Numbered from the stretch's first letter, positions 1 through 8,421 are shown. The stretch: 51,145 bases of DNA from Pseudomonadota bacterium (GCA_015493505.1 WGDA01000168.1:1-51145), one strand, 5' to 3'. A program made the numbers and translations. Notes: generated by a model not told the origin, from the sequence alone.

Positions 1-621
1 GTTCAAAAACCTTATTTCACGCTTTTCAGGGATGGTTTTACCCTGATTGAGGTTATTGTCGTAATCGCCGCCATTGCCATTCTGGCGGCGATTTTGACTC
101 CCGTGGTTGCCAAGAACATCAAGGACGCGAAAGTTTCGCGGGCCGTCGGCGACGTGAAGGTTATCGCCGCCGCGGTGGGGGATTTCTTCAAGGATCTGAA
201 GGAGTGGCCTATTCTCATTGACGCGGCCAAACCTGTTGGGCCAGACAATCATCTTTACCTCCTCGTCGGTTACGGGAAAGACGGCGCCACAAACGGGGGC
301 ACCACCATGGACTGGAACAAAATAGGCGGATGGCCTGCCGAGAAAATTGATCGCATGGAGAATCACCTCATGAGAAACCATCCGCCCCTCCACCAATATG
401 ACCCCACCCTCTGGCATGGTCCTTATATCGCCCGCATCACGGCGGACCCATGGGGCACGCATTACAGTATCAACGTGGCGTATCTGACGCCTTATCACCC
501 GGAGGGTGAAGTCGTCTGGGTCATCAGCGCTGGTGAGAACAAGACGTGGGAAACGGAGATCGCCCAGAAGAATGATGATATCGTTATTGGAGGAGATGAT
601 ATTGTCTTCAGGATAAAGTAA
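1..621 (+). CDS. GspG-type pseudopilin 1 (5' end cut by window)
   Basis: The frame is open from base 1 and 206 residues are visible. A type IV prepilin signal lies at residues 12-17 (G, then FTLIE), with the invariant Glu at +5 followed by a hydrophobic helix. The true start lies upstream of the window, because the first internal ATG (base 94) would remove the helix. After the helix come the features shared with the other pseudopilins here: a K-D-A-K-V-S turn, a WHGPY segment, ADPWG, VISAG and a final GGDDI. In GspG the last part forms a calcium-binding loop. It is expected to be an inner-membrane pseudopilin subunit. The tail is a variant: E-N replaces P-N after ISAG, and GDDI is followed by V instead of G. 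Family call is firm; which paralogue is the major subunit is unknown. Confidence 0.85.
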   Translation, partial: VQKPYFTLFRDGFTLIEVIVVIAAIAILAAILTPVVAKNIKDAKVSRAVGDVKVIAAAVGDFFKDLKEWPILIDAAKPVGPDNHLYLLVGYGKDGATNGGTTMDWNKIGGWPAEKIDRMENHLMRNHPPLHQYDPTLWHGPYIARITADPWGTHYSINVAYLTPYHPEGEVVWVISAGENKTWETEIAQKNDDIVIGGDDIVFRIK

Positions 622-665
622 CTTTTTCCGAGACCATCAGGGAAAAGGGGTGAATGTCTTTATAA

Positions 666-694
666 TTGACTTAAAACCTGAAACTTCTTATTTT
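666..694 (+). promoter_or_regulatory. Candidate sigma70 promoter for pseudopilin 2
   Basis: TTGACT (666-671), a 17-base spacer and TATTTT (689-694) lie in the 130-base gap between the first two pseudopilin genes. The predicted transcript would have about a 50-base leader carrying the strong AAAGGAGG ribosome site before the ATG at 752. This suggests pseudopilin 2 can be expressed separately from pseudopilin 1. Confidence 0.5.
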
Positions 695-751
695 TTCGGA
701 AAGAAAGGCAAGGATATTTTTTTGAGAAACGAACACAAAGGAGGCAACAAA

Positions 752-1462
752 ATGCGACGAATACGGAACGCGAAGGGGTTTACCCTCATTGAAATTATCG
801 TGGTCATTGCCGTCATTGCCATACTGGCCGCGATCCTGGCCCCACAGATCGCGAAATATATCAAAGACGCCAAGGTGTCGAAGGCCCGGGCGGACGTGAA
901 CACTATCGCCGCGGCCATTGGGGATTTCTACAAAGACACCGGCCGTTGGCCCACGGCCAACGACGTAAACGGCACCACGGGGACATCCAGGACAAACGAC
1001 GGCATCTACATTCTTTACAGCGAACAGGGTGCCTTCGCGGCGGGCCATAGTACCGCGACAAACTATTGGAACACCTGGGCCCAGACTTCCAACCGGGGCG
1101 ATACCTTTCGTGATCAAATGGTATTGAACTGGATCCTGGGGAATTCAAACTGGCACTACCCCATCAAAACCGGCGCGCCTCCCGGGCTCTCCCTGACGGA
1201 TGTCTTGGGATGGCACGGGCCTTACCTCAAGACCGTTCCCTCCGACCCCTGGGGACACAAATACTATTGCAACGCGCTCGCGCTCTATTACGGCCAGGGG
1301 GCGTATATTTATGACCAGTGCTGGGTTATTTCCTCTGGGCCAAACGGGACCATTGAGACCCCGGTAGGCAGCCCGCTTGGGAATCCTCAGACGGGAGAGA
1401 TCAACAGCGACCCCATTGGAGGCGCAAACAGCGGCGACGATATCGGCACCATGATCAAGTAG
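752..1462 (+). CDS. GspG-type pseudopilin 2
   Basis: This 236-residue protein has a nine-residue charged leader ending in K-G before FTLIEI, so cleavage would follow G9 and leave Glu at +5. The ATG at 752 was chosen because AAAGGAGG lies just upstream and it gives a normal short leader; a longer reading from 650 adds residues unlike any prepilin leader. The globular part has F-Y-K-D-T-G-R-W-P after the helix, WHGPYL, SDPWGHKYY, VISSGPNG and a final SGDDIG, the GspG calcium-loop pattern. Two stretches before WHGPYL are longer than in its paralogues. It is followed eight bases later by the ABC ATPase gene, so the three may be co-transcribed. Confidence 0.9.
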   Translation: MRRIRNAKGFTLIEIIVVIAVIAILAAILAPQIAKYIKDAKVSKARADVNTIAAAIGDFYKDTGRWPTANDVNGTTGTSRTNDGIYILYSEQGAFAAGHSTATNYWNTWAQTSNRGDTFRDQMVLNWILGNSNWHYPIKTGAPPGLSLTDVLGWHGPYLKTVPSDPWGHKYYCNALALYYGQGAYIYDQCWVISSGPNGTIETPVGSPLGNPQTGEINSDPIGGANSGDDIGTMIK

Positions 1463-1469
1463 GGGACAC

Positions 1470-2249
1470 ATGGAACGCGGAAAAACCGGAGAATCCCCCC
1501 CAATTATCTTGAGAGATGTATCCAAGCAATACCCCTCTCCCGGGCGATCCAGGGGAAAGGGCCAATGGGCCGTTAAAGACGTCACCCTTGAAATCGAAAG
1601 AGGTAAAATCTTCGGTTTCCTTGGGCCAAACGGGGCAGGGAAAACCACCACCATCAAAATGATGATGGGGCTGACGCGCCCCACAAGGGGCGCCATCTCT
1701 CTTCTGGGGATGCCTCATACCGCCGCGAAGGTCAGGCAGAGGATAGGGTTCCTTCCTGAAAATCCCCGGTTTCCAGGCACATTGACGGCGAAAGAAATCC
1801 TTGTGTGGACGGGAGAGATGATGGGATTGCCCCGGGCGAGTATCTCAAAAAAGGTGGAAGAGACCCTGAAAGAAGTCCTCCTCGATACCGCGGGAAGGAA
1901 AAAAGTGGGCTCTTTCTCCAAGGGGATGATTCAGCGCCTGGGTATCGCCCAGGCTATGATAACTTCTCCGGAGATTCTCATTCTGGATGAACCCCTCTCA
2001 GGCCTGGACCCTCCGGGACGTCAAATGGTATCAGAAATTCTTCGCAGAGAGCGCGAAAGGGGAAGCACCATTTTCTTCTCCTCCCACATCCTTTCTGATG
2101 TCAAGGCCCTGTGCGACGAGGTGGGCCTGATCGTGAATGGACATTTGAGGGCGCGAGGAACCCTGGAAGAGGTTTTTCAACTTGAGGGCGGGGAACCTCC
2201 CGCGTCCCTTGACAAGCGTTTCGCGGAGATCGTGGCAAACGATGCGTAA
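1470..2249 (+). CDS. ABC transporter ATP-binding protein in pilus cluster
   Basis: This 259-residue nucleotide-binding subunit has Walker A GPNGAGKTT (about 52-60), the signature FSKGM (about 149-153), Walker B ILILDEP (about 169-175) and an H-loop His near 206. It resembles ATPases that pair with ABC-2 type permeases (drug, polysaccharide or Nos-type exporters). The ATG at 1470 follows AGGGGACAC. The next gene, a membrane permease, begins inside its last codons (8-base overlap), so the two are translationally coupled. In Myxococcus xanthus an ABC pair (PilH/PilI) lies inside the pil cluster and is needed for pilus assembly; this pair may play a similar part, which is inference. The transported substrate cannot be told from sequence. 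Confidence 0.9.
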   Translation: MERGKTGESPPIILRDVSKQYPSPGRSRGKGQWAVKDVTLEIERGKIFGFLGPNGAGKTTTIKMMMGLTRPTRGAISLLGMPHTAAKVRQRIGFLPENPRFPGTLTAKEILVWTGEMMGLPRASISKKVEETLKEVLLDTAGRKKVGSFSKGMIQRLGIAQAMITSPEILILDEPLSGLDPPGRQMVSEILRRERERGSTIFFSSHILSDVKALCDEVGLIVNGHLRARGTLEEVFQLEGGEPPASLDKRFAEIVANDA

Positions 2250-3003
2250 AATTATTTCCCTCGCGAAAATAACGTTTCTCCAGGGCACGCGCACACGCGT
2301 GTTCTATACACTCCTCTTTTTTGGAGCCGTGATGGTCATCAGCACGGTTGTGTTAAATCAAATGACCGTGGGTGATCCAACGAAAATTATCCAGGATCTG
2401 GGACTTGCCACCCTGACTCTCTTCAGCCTCCTGATCATCGTCTTTATCGGAAACGAAATTCTTGGCAAAGACATGGAAAGCCAGACAATCTACCTAATCC
2501 TCAGCAAACCGATCGGAGGGGGGCAATACCTCTTGGGAAGATTTTTGGGGATTCTAACAATCCTTTACGCGAACATGCTTGCCTTTTCACTCATGATTCT
2601 CTTCCTGAATGCCCTTTACAGCCATACGCTAAAATGGTCTCTTTTCATCTCCGTCGGCCTCACAGCCCTTGAAATGGGTATTCTTCTCTCGTTTCTTATC
2701 CTTTTTTTCGTCTTTATCACGCCCACGCTGGCGCCATTTCTCGTCCTGGCGGTTTTCGTGACTGGACACACAACAACCGAAGTAAAAACCATCTTCGCCC
2801 ACAAACATGGGTTTTACCACCTGTTCTCCATCGCACTTTACTACCTCTTCCCCAATTTTGACCTCCTAAGTGTTCAGACAGAGGTGGTCCACAACGTTCA
2901 TATCCCCCTTTCCCACCTGTTTTATGGCATCGGTTACAGCTTGATTATTATTTGCCTGGTACTCTGGATTTCTTACCTAATTTTTTTGAACAGGGACTTT
3001 TAG
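2242..3003 (+). CDS. ABC-2 type transporter permease
   Basis: This 253-residue protein is very hydrophobic, with about six predicted membrane segments and the usual ABC-2 layout of a short cytoplasmic N-terminus (M-R-K-I-I-S-L-A-K). The ATG at 2242 was preferred over a start 60 bases upstream because the upstream residues are the ATPase reading frame shifted, and because overlap of a few bases is typical for such pairs. It contains E-I-L-G-K-D-M-E-S-Q-T, a loop pattern common in NosY-like permeases. It should form the membrane channel for the preceding ATPase. There is no periplasmic binding protein nearby, which favours export over import. Confidence 0.85.
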   Translation: MRKIISLAKITFLQGTRTRVFYTLLFFGAVMVISTVVLNQMTVGDPTKIIQDLGLATLTLFSLLIIVFIGNEILGKDMESQTIYLILSKPIGGGQYLLGRFLGILTILYANMLAFSLMILFLNALYSHTLKWSLFISVGLTALEMGILLSFLILFFVFITPTLAPFLVLAVFVTGHTTTEVKTIFAHKHGFYHLFSIALYYLFPNFDLLSVQTEVVHNVHIPLSHLFYGIGYSLIIICLVLWISYLIFLNRDF

Positions 3004-3024
3004 CGCCTTGGTTGATGTCTTACC

Positions 3025-3897
3025 ATGACACATAAAAGAATTTCTCACACAATCATCTCCGCGTTGGTTATCCTCGCGCTCCTCACGCTAACCGTTTTTT
3101 TCAACCTCAGATTGAGCGCCGTTCAGAAAACGTATCCCTCGTTTACCGATCCGGCATTTCTTCCCTCCGCCAGGGCATTGCGCCTCGTCTGCCTCGATTT
3201 CGACGGATTGGCTGCCGATTTTGTCTGGATTAAGGGGGCCATTTATTTCGGGAGCCACTATCGCCAGCACGGATTCCGGTTTAAATGGATGAATGGCCTC
3301 CTGAACCTTGCGACCGATCTCGATCCCTTGTATCATGACGTGTACTGGTATGGATCCACTCTGCTCCCAAATGTGCATCAATCCATCCGGTTGCTGGAGA
3401 AGGGAATGAAACATTTTCCAAACGACTGGAAATTCCCTGAGATGATAGGGTTTTATTACCTGTATTACCTGAAGGACTATAAGTCTGCCGCGAAATTCTA
3501 TGAAATCGCCTCCACGAAACCGGGGCGTCCCCCGTTCGTCCCTTCTCTTGCCAGCCGGTTCTACACGGAGGCAGGGGAATTGAACGCCGCGATTCGCGTG
3601 CTGAAAAATTTTTACGACACAACCAAACGTAAAGACCTCAAAGAGGAATTCGGGCTCAGAATTATTCAGCTTCAGCAGATTAAGCGCCTCCAGATGCTTG
3701 TAAACCGGTATCACGATATTTATGGGCATTACCCCAAAACCCTTCAGGCGTTGATCCTAAAAGGGTTAATCGAAACACTTCCCAAAGAGCCTTTCGGGGG
3801 GTATTACTTCATCGACCCTCATGATCATCGGGTGAAAAGCAGCACGGATCCTTTAACGACTCCACCCGAGGGGAGGAGAAAACATGGCAAAGGGTAA
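3025..3897 (+). CDS. Membrane-anchored TPR protein with pseudopilin-like tail
   Basis: This 290-residue protein has one N-terminal membrane segment (about 9-27). A helical region follows that reads like TPR repeats: D-L-D-P-L-Y at about 97, P-N-D-W-K-F-P, and L-K-D-Y-K-S-A-A-K-F-Y. The last 70 residues read Y-H-D-I-Y-G-H-Y-P-K-T-L, then G-L-I-E-T-L-P, then EPFGGYY and V-K-S-S. That is the pattern of the GspG globular domain after its helix, here without any prepilin signal. It could contact pseudopilins or mimic them. It follows the permease and overlaps gspE by 14 bases, so it belongs to the same transcript. It occupies the place of a third component of the ABC unit, as PilG does beside PilH/PilI in Myxococcus. 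Its function is not established. Confidence 0.7.
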   Translation: MTHKRISHTIISALVILALLTLTVFFNLRLSAVQKTYPSFTDPAFLPSARALRLVCLDFDGLAADFVWIKGAIYFGSHYRQHGFRFKWMNGLLNLATDLDPLYHDVYWYGSTLLPNVHQSIRLLEKGMKHFPNDWKFPEMIGFYYLYYLKDYKSAAKFYEIASTKPGRPPFVPSLASRFYTEAGELNAAIRVLKNFYDTTKRKDLKEEFGLRIIQLQQIKRLQMLVNRYHDIYGHYPKTLQALILKGLIETLPKEPFGGYYFIDPHDHRVKSSTDPLTTPPEGRRKHGKG

Positions 3898-5545
3898 ATT
3901 AGGAGAACGCCTCATTTCCATGGGGATTATCACCCCTGATCAACTTGAGCTGGCACTTAAAGAGCAGAAAAGGACCGGAAAATACCTGGGAGAAGTTATC
4001 AATTCCCTGGGGTTTGCCACGCAAGAGGCTATCCAGACGGCCCTGGCCATGCAGTCCGGCGTCAACTATGTCAATTTGAAAGAGTATTTGATTGACCCGG
4101 AGGCGATCCGTCTGGTCCCGGAATCTTTCGCCAGGGAAAAACTCCTTATTCCACTTTCCGTGGACGGAGATACCCTGACGGTGGCCATGGCGAACGTCTT
4201 CGACCTCCCCACCATCGACGCTCTCCAGCAGATGACGGGATATTTTATCGACGTCAGTGCGGCAAACGAAACGGACATTCAGCAGGCCATCGACCAGTAC
4301 TATGGGAACGTAAAATCGCTCGAAGAGATTATCCAGGAAGCCATTAAAATCGCGGAGTCCAAAGGTGGGGCCGGGCTTGGGGAAGACGTGGAAGCTGCCC
4401 CCATCGTTCGGTTGGTGGACCACCTTATCGTGGAAGGGACCAAACAACGGGCAACGGATATCCATATTGAACCGGAAAGGCAGGTGGTTCGAACCCGATT
4501 CAGGATCGACGGTATCCTTCAGCAGGGCATTTCCCTTCCCAAAATTCTCCAATCCGCGCTGATTGCCCGCATCAAAATTATGGCGGGGATAAATATCGCT
4601 GAAAGCCGCGTCCCCCAGGACGGAAGAATCCTGTTTCATATCGGAAAAAGGACCATTGACCTGCGTGTTTCCACCATGCCAACCATCTACGGCGAAGACA
4701 TCGTCCTGCGGCTGCTCGACAAGGAGAACCTGATTCTTGGCCTCGATAAGCTTGGTTTTTCTCCGGAACATATTCAGATGTACCGGCAGCAGATTAACCG
4801 GCCGCATGGGATTATCCTGGTCACGGGACCCACGGGAAGCGGCAAAACCACCACCCTTTACTCAACCTTGAGTCACATCAATAACCTGGAGCGTTCCATC
4901 ATCACCCTGGAGGACCCGGTTGAGTATGAACTGACCGTCATCCGCCAGACCCAGGTGAACCCAAAAGCGGGCCTCACGTTTGCCACCGGCCTCCGTTCCA
5001 TCCTGCGCCACGACCCAGACATTATTTTTGTCGGTGAGATGCGGGACTCTGAAACCGCCGACATGGCGATACGCTCCGCCCTGACGGGCCATCTGGTCCT
5101 CTCCACGCTTCACACCAATGACGCGGTGGGAAGTATCCCCAGGCTCATGAACATGGGCGTGGAACCGTTCCTGCTCGCCTCCGCCCTGAACGCGGTTATC
5201 GCGCAGCGGCTGGTCCGCGTGATCTGTCCCAACTGCAAGGCTCCCTATGACCCAGAACCACGCCTGAAGAAGCGGTTCGGACTCCCCGCCGACCCCGGCT
5301 TCACCTTCTATCATGGAACTGGCTGCCAGCATTGCGGAAACACCGGCTACCGGGGGCGTATCGGCATTTTTGAAGTCCTCGCGATTTCTTCGCAGATCGA
5401 ATCCATGATCATGGAGAAGGAAGACACACAAGCCATCAAGGAACGGGCCTTGTCCGAAGGTTTCATCACCATGGAGCAGGACGGAATCCGAAAGGTCCGG
5501 GAAGGCATCACCACCCTTGAAGAGGTGGAGCGGGTGGTTGCCTAA
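3884..5545 (+). CDS. gspE: Type II secretion/type IV pilus assembly ATPase (GspE/MshE/PilB family)
   Basis: This 553-residue hexameric motor ATPase powers pseudopilus assembly at the inner membrane. The N-terminus carries two consecutive 24-residue MshEN-type motifs (about 5-28 and 34-57) separated by five residues. In V. cholerae MshE these bind cyclic di-GMP. Walker [10 protein letters not shown] is near 315-323; a D-P-D-I-I-F-V-G-E Walker B and an L-S-T-L-H-T-N His box follow. Two CxxC pairs (C448/C451 and C481/C484) form the zinc site typical of GspE. The start has a strong GGGGAGGAG ribosome site. The gene overlaps its neighbours on both sides (14 bases and 1 base), so TPR protein, ATPase and platform protein are made together. 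The stretch HDPDIIFVGEM differs slightly from the common QDPDI/GEI form. Confidence 0.95.
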   Translation: MAKGKLGERLISMGIITPDQLELALKEQKRTGKYLGEVINSLGFATQEAIQTALAMQSGVNYVNLKEYLIDPEAIRLVPESFAREKLLIPLSVDGDTLTVAMANVFDLPTIDALQQMTGYFIDVSAANETDIQQAIDQYYGNVKSLEEIIQEAIKIAESKGGAGLGEDVEAAPIVRLVDHLIVEGTKQRATDIHIEPERQVVRTRFRIDGILQQGISLPKILQSALIARIKIMAGINIAESRVPQDGRILFHIGKRTIDLRVSTMPTIYGEDIVLRLLDKENLILGLDKLGFSPEHIQMYRQQINRPHGIILVTGPTGSGKTTTLYSTLSHINNLERSIITLEDPVEYELTVIRQTQVNPKAGLTFATGLRSILRHDPDIIFVGEMRDSETADMAIRSALTGHLVLSTLHTNDAVGSIPRLMNMGVEPFLLASALNAVIAQRLVRVICPNCKAPYDPEPRLKKRFGLPADPGFTFYHGTGCQHCGNTGYRGRIGIFEVLAISSQIESMIMEKEDTQAIKERALSEGFITMEQDGIRKVREGITTLEEVERVVA

Positions 5546-6747
5546 TGCCAGCCTTCAAATACAAAGCGGTGGACCAAAGCGGCAAGCGCGTATCAGGCGT
5601 CCTTTACGCGGAAAACGAGCAGGACCTTCAGGACAGCCTTCGCGGCATGCGCCTCTATCTCGTTGAGGCCAAGGAAACAAAACCCTCCCAAGAAATCAGG
5701 TTGTGGAAAAAAGTCAAGCGAAAAGACCTCCTCACCTTTACCGTTCATTTACAGACCATCGTATCCGCCGGCATTCCCATCATCCAGGGTCTTGGAGACC
5801 TCATTGAACAGACGAACAATCAAACCTTCAAAAAGGTCCTTGAAGACGTCCGGGCCGCCATTCAAAGTGGTTCCACCCTGTCTGAGGCGCTGGAGAGGCA
5901 CCCCAAGGCTTTCTCAAACCTCTTTGTCAGTGTTATCCGCGCCGGCGAGGCTTCTGGTAACCTGGACTCTGTCCTGAAAGACCTCATCTCTTTCCTTGAA
6001 TGGCAGGAAGAGATTATTTCGAGTATTCGTCAGGCCACCATTTACCCGATTATCGTCCTGACAGCGGTAACGGGCCTGGTCATTCTTTTGATGACTTTTG
6101 TTTTTCCAAGATTTTCCATTATCTTTGAAAAGGCGAACGTCCCCCTGCCCCTTCCGACCCGGATCGTCATGGGTGTCAGCCATTTCCTTGTCCATGACTG
6201 GGGATACCTCATCGGGGCTCTTATCATTCTCGCATTTCTCTTTCATATCTTTTCCAAAACGGATACAGGCCGCCACCTCATTGACAGGCTGAAACTCAGA
6301 ATTCCCGTCTTTGGCAACCTGATTTTGAAAATCAACCTTTCCAGGTTCTCCCATTATCTTGGCACCCTCATCAGGGCTGGCATCGATATCACCCAGGCAC
6401 TCAGGATTGTCGAGAATGTCATTGGCAACGTCATTATTTCCGATATTATTCGCCTGGTTCGGGCGCGGGTTCAGGCGGGTGAATTTATGTCTGATACCCT
6501 GAAAGAACATCCTGAGTTCCCTCCGCTGGTCGTCCGGATGATATCCATCGGAGAAACCAGCGGAAATCTCGAAGAGACCCTGGGAAAGGTTTCCACCTAT
6601 TACGACCGCGAGGTCCCCGTTACGATTAAAAAGGTCTTCGCCGTTTTTGAGCCCCTTGTTATCGTTTTTCTGGCATCCATCGTCCTTCTTATGGCTCTTT
6701 CCATGTTCTTGCCGCTTTATCAGATGATGGGGGTTATCGCAAAATAA
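5545..6747 (+). CDS. gspF: Pseudopilus/pilus inner-membrane platform protein (GspF/PilC/MshG family)
   Basis: This 400-residue protein is the usual length for the family. It has the two T2SF domains: the first begins near residue 65 (L-L-T-F-T-V-H-L-Q-T) and the second near 265 (FSHYLGTLIRAGI), with a duplicated V-I-R/M-I-S-x-G-E-x-S-G-N-L segment. Three membrane helices are expected, near 170-190, 215-240 and 370-395. It couples ATPase motion to extraction of pseudopilins from the membrane. The stop and start codons of gspE and gspF overlap in TAATG, so translation is coupled. The gene closes the first transcription block; a 385-base gap follows before the next pseudopilin. Confidence 0.95.
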   Translation: MPAFKYKAVDQSGKRVSGVLYAENEQDLQDSLRGMRLYLVEAKETKPSQEIRLWKKVKRKDLLTFTVHLQTIVSAGIPIIQGLGDLIEQTNNQTFKKVLEDVRAAIQSGSTLSEALERHPKAFSNLFVSVIRAGEASGNLDSVLKDLISFLEWQEEIISSIRQATIYPIIVLTAVTGLVILLMTFVFPRFSIIFEKANVPLPLPTRIVMGVSHFLVHDWGYLIGALIILAFLFHIFSKTDTGRHLIDRLKLRIPVFGNLILKINLSRFSHYLGTLIRAGIDITQALRIVENVIGNVIISDIIRLVRARVQAGEFMSDTLKEHPEFPPLVVRMISIGETSGNLEETLGKVSTYYDREVPVTIKKVFAVFEPLVIVFLASIVLLMALSMFLPLYQMMGVIAK

Positions 6748-6980
6748 GTTCACGATCACGAGGATGTGTTACTTTTTGTAGAAATCCCTACGTAACTTGT
6801 AGTTATTCTTATACGAACATCCCAACACGTGCGTGAATACAGGATACGCCGGAGAAAAATTTAGACATGGACGCATTTGAAAAAAAAATTGAAAGGATAC
6901 CACGCAGAAAGCCTCAAGTTCAGGGAGCGCGATTTCTGAATAATAAGGTGGTCTTGAGGGATGCTGCGATGATTCGCCCT

Positions 6981-7056
6981 GCCCTGCCTGCCCAGTGGAA
7001 CCCGAAACCTTTTGAAGGCTCACTCGGAACAGCTTCGCAGGATAGTACGGGGATCA
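6981..7056 (+). repeat. Interspersed repeat, copy A
   Basis: This segment begins with GCCCTGCCTGCCCAGT and continues with blocks GAAACC, TTTG and GATAGTACGGGGATCA. It aligns over about 75 bases, with one short gap at most, to the reverse complement of 24217-24291, which has the same first 16 bases. The copies have diverged, so this is an old or degenerate element. No coding role is visible. Confidence 0.6.
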
Positions 7057-7064
7057 AACCGATT

Positions 7065-7092
7065 TTGTCAAATTTAACATGGCATGTATATT
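7065..7092 (+). promoter_or_regulatory. Candidate sigma70 promoter for the pseudopilin 3-6 run
   Basis: TTGTCA (7065-7070), a 16-base spacer and TATATT (7087-7092) lie about 40 bases before the ATG at 7133. The leader would be about 34 bases and include the GTGGAGG ribosome site. It could drive the four pseudopilin genes that follow. Confidence 0.5.
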
Positions 7093-7132
7093 GCTTAATA
7101 CAAAGTGATTGTGATCTGAAGTGGAGGACAAA

Positions 7133-7777
7133 ATGAAATATCTTAAACAGCAAGGCGGCTTTACCTTAATGGAAGCCATTGTCGTCATCGCCGTTCTATC
7201 GATCCTCGCAGGCACTCTTGTGCCACTTGCCATCAAAAACATCGACGATTCGAAGATTTCAGCCGCCAAGGCAGACGTGAAAGCGATTGCCGCCGCCATC
7301 ACCAACCTCCGATATAATACCGGTAAATACCCGCACCTGCCTGACAGCGGCGACTATTACACCAACCATCTCTACCTGATATACTCGGGCAAGACCTTTG
7401 TACAACCGACCTACGGCTTTTCCGACAAATCTGGGTACACAAACACGAGCCGGAACGACGCCCTCTTCAACCATCTCATTCAAAACAAACCGGGCGCATC
7501 CAACCACTACGAAAACTGGGAAGGACCGTATCTCGCCTCTGACAAACTTGACCCGTGGGGACGCAGTTATATCGTCACCGTGATTGGATACGCCCATTGC
7601 CTGAACAATTATGGGTGGCCCTATGTCTGGGTTATCTCCGCGGGTCCCGACACACGCCTGGACACCTCCGCAAAAATTGGGGGCAGCCACGGCGCGCCGG
7701 ATGGCCAGCTCGCAGGTGACGACATCGGGTTGCTCATCTTTCAGGGTTCCACATCCCCTCCCTGTAAACCTGAGTAA
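7133..7777 (+). CDS. GspG-type pseudopilin 3
   Basis: This 214-residue prepilin has a leader of nine residues ending G-G before FTLMEA, with cleavage after G9 and Glu at +5. The ATG at 7133 was preferred over the in-frame GTG at 7121 because GGAGG lies between them. The C-terminal part shows WEGPYL, DPWGRSY, VWVISAGPD and AGDDIG, again the GspG calcium-loop pattern. It is the first of four consecutive pseudopilin genes with gaps of 11-40 bases, probably one transcript. Sequence alone does not say which paralogue builds the fibre shaft. Confidence 0.9.
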   Translation: MKYLKQQGGFTLMEAIVVIAVLSILAGTLVPLAIKNIDDSKISAAKADVKAIAAAITNLRYNTGKYPHLPDSGDYYTNHLYLIYSGKTFVQPTYGFSDKSGYTNTSRNDALFNHLIQNKPGASNHYENWEGPYLASDKLDPWGRSYIVTVIGYAHCLNNYGWPYVWVISAGPDTRLDTSAKIGGSHGAPDGQLAGDDIGLLIFQGSTSPPCKPE

Positions 7778-7788
7778 GGATAGACGCG

Positions 7789-8409
7789 ATGAGAGATAAA
7801 AGAAGAAAAACAGGATTCACTCTGATTGAGGTTATTATTGTCCTGGCGGTCATCTCCATTCTAGCGTCCATCCTGGTACCTATCGCCGTGAGGAACATCG
7901 ATGACGCCCGGCTGGCCGCTGCCACGAAAGACACCCAGTCCATCGCCACAGCCATCGTCAATTTCCATATCGATGTGCGTCCTTACTGGCCCGCCTATTC
8001 CACACAGAGCAATTTCACGAACCACAACCCGGATGTTTACATCCTTGAATCCGAAAACGGGAACGTTCCGACGGCGAACCATAACGAATACTGGATCAGC
8101 ACGTTCAAACATGACACCCTTGAAAATCAGCTTCTTTTAAACAACCCGGATTACCCAAACTGGAAGGGCCCTTATCTTGGAAGCATCAAAGCGGACCCTT
8201 GGGGAAACCATTACTACGTCTCGATTGGGTCCCTTTGGGACAAAAACTGGTCCGCGGCGGGCCCGGCAAACAGCCCCGCCCAGGCGTGGGCCATTTCAGC
8301 CGGGCCAAACGGGAATATCGATACCGACCCGAAAGGCCCTCTAAACAGCGACCCCACCCCCCCGCCAGGAGACGATATAGGCTTCCTTGTCTCCTCTTAT
8401 AACGGATAA
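7789..8409 (+). CDS. GspG-type pseudopilin 4
   Basis: This 206-residue prepilin begins with a strongly basic leader (M-R-D-K-R-R-K-T-G) before FTLIEV, so cleavage would follow G9. The start is supported by AAGGAT seven bases upstream. After the helix, R-N-I-D-D-A-R matches the turn in pseudopilin 3. The globular part has WKGPYL, ADPWGNHYY, WAISAGPNG and PGDDIG. It is closest in layout to pseudopilin 3, which suggests tandem duplication. Its expected location after cleavage is the inner membrane and the periplasmic pseudopilus. Confidence 0.9.
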   Translation: MRDKRRKTGFTLIEVIIVLAVISILASILVPIAVRNIDDARLAAATKDTQSIATAIVNFHIDVRPYWPAYSTQSNFTNHNPDVYILESENGNVPTANHNEYWISTFKHDTLENQLLLNNPDYPNWKGPYLGSIKADPWGNHYYVSIGSLWDKNWSAAGPANSPAQAWAISAGPNGNIDTDPKGPLNSDPTPPPGDDIGFLVSSYNG

Positions 8410-8421
8410 GGAACAGTGAGC

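Larger units (their letters stand above)
6748..7132 (+). other. Intergenic gap before pseudopilin 3
   Basis: This 385-base stretch has no convincing gene. The reading frame at 6867-7136 lacks a good ribosome site and is probably chance. It contains a segment (6981-7056) that is clearly related to the reverse strand of 24217-24291, and a promoter candidate near the 3' end. Just after the gspF stop, GTTAC and GTAG are partly repeated inverted as CTAC and GTAAC, but no T-run follows. Confidence 0.6.

Noticed and set aside
6867-7136. 89-codon frame in the gap before pseudopilin 3
   Set aside because: No good ribosome site, no family features, and it contains repeat copy A read as protein.
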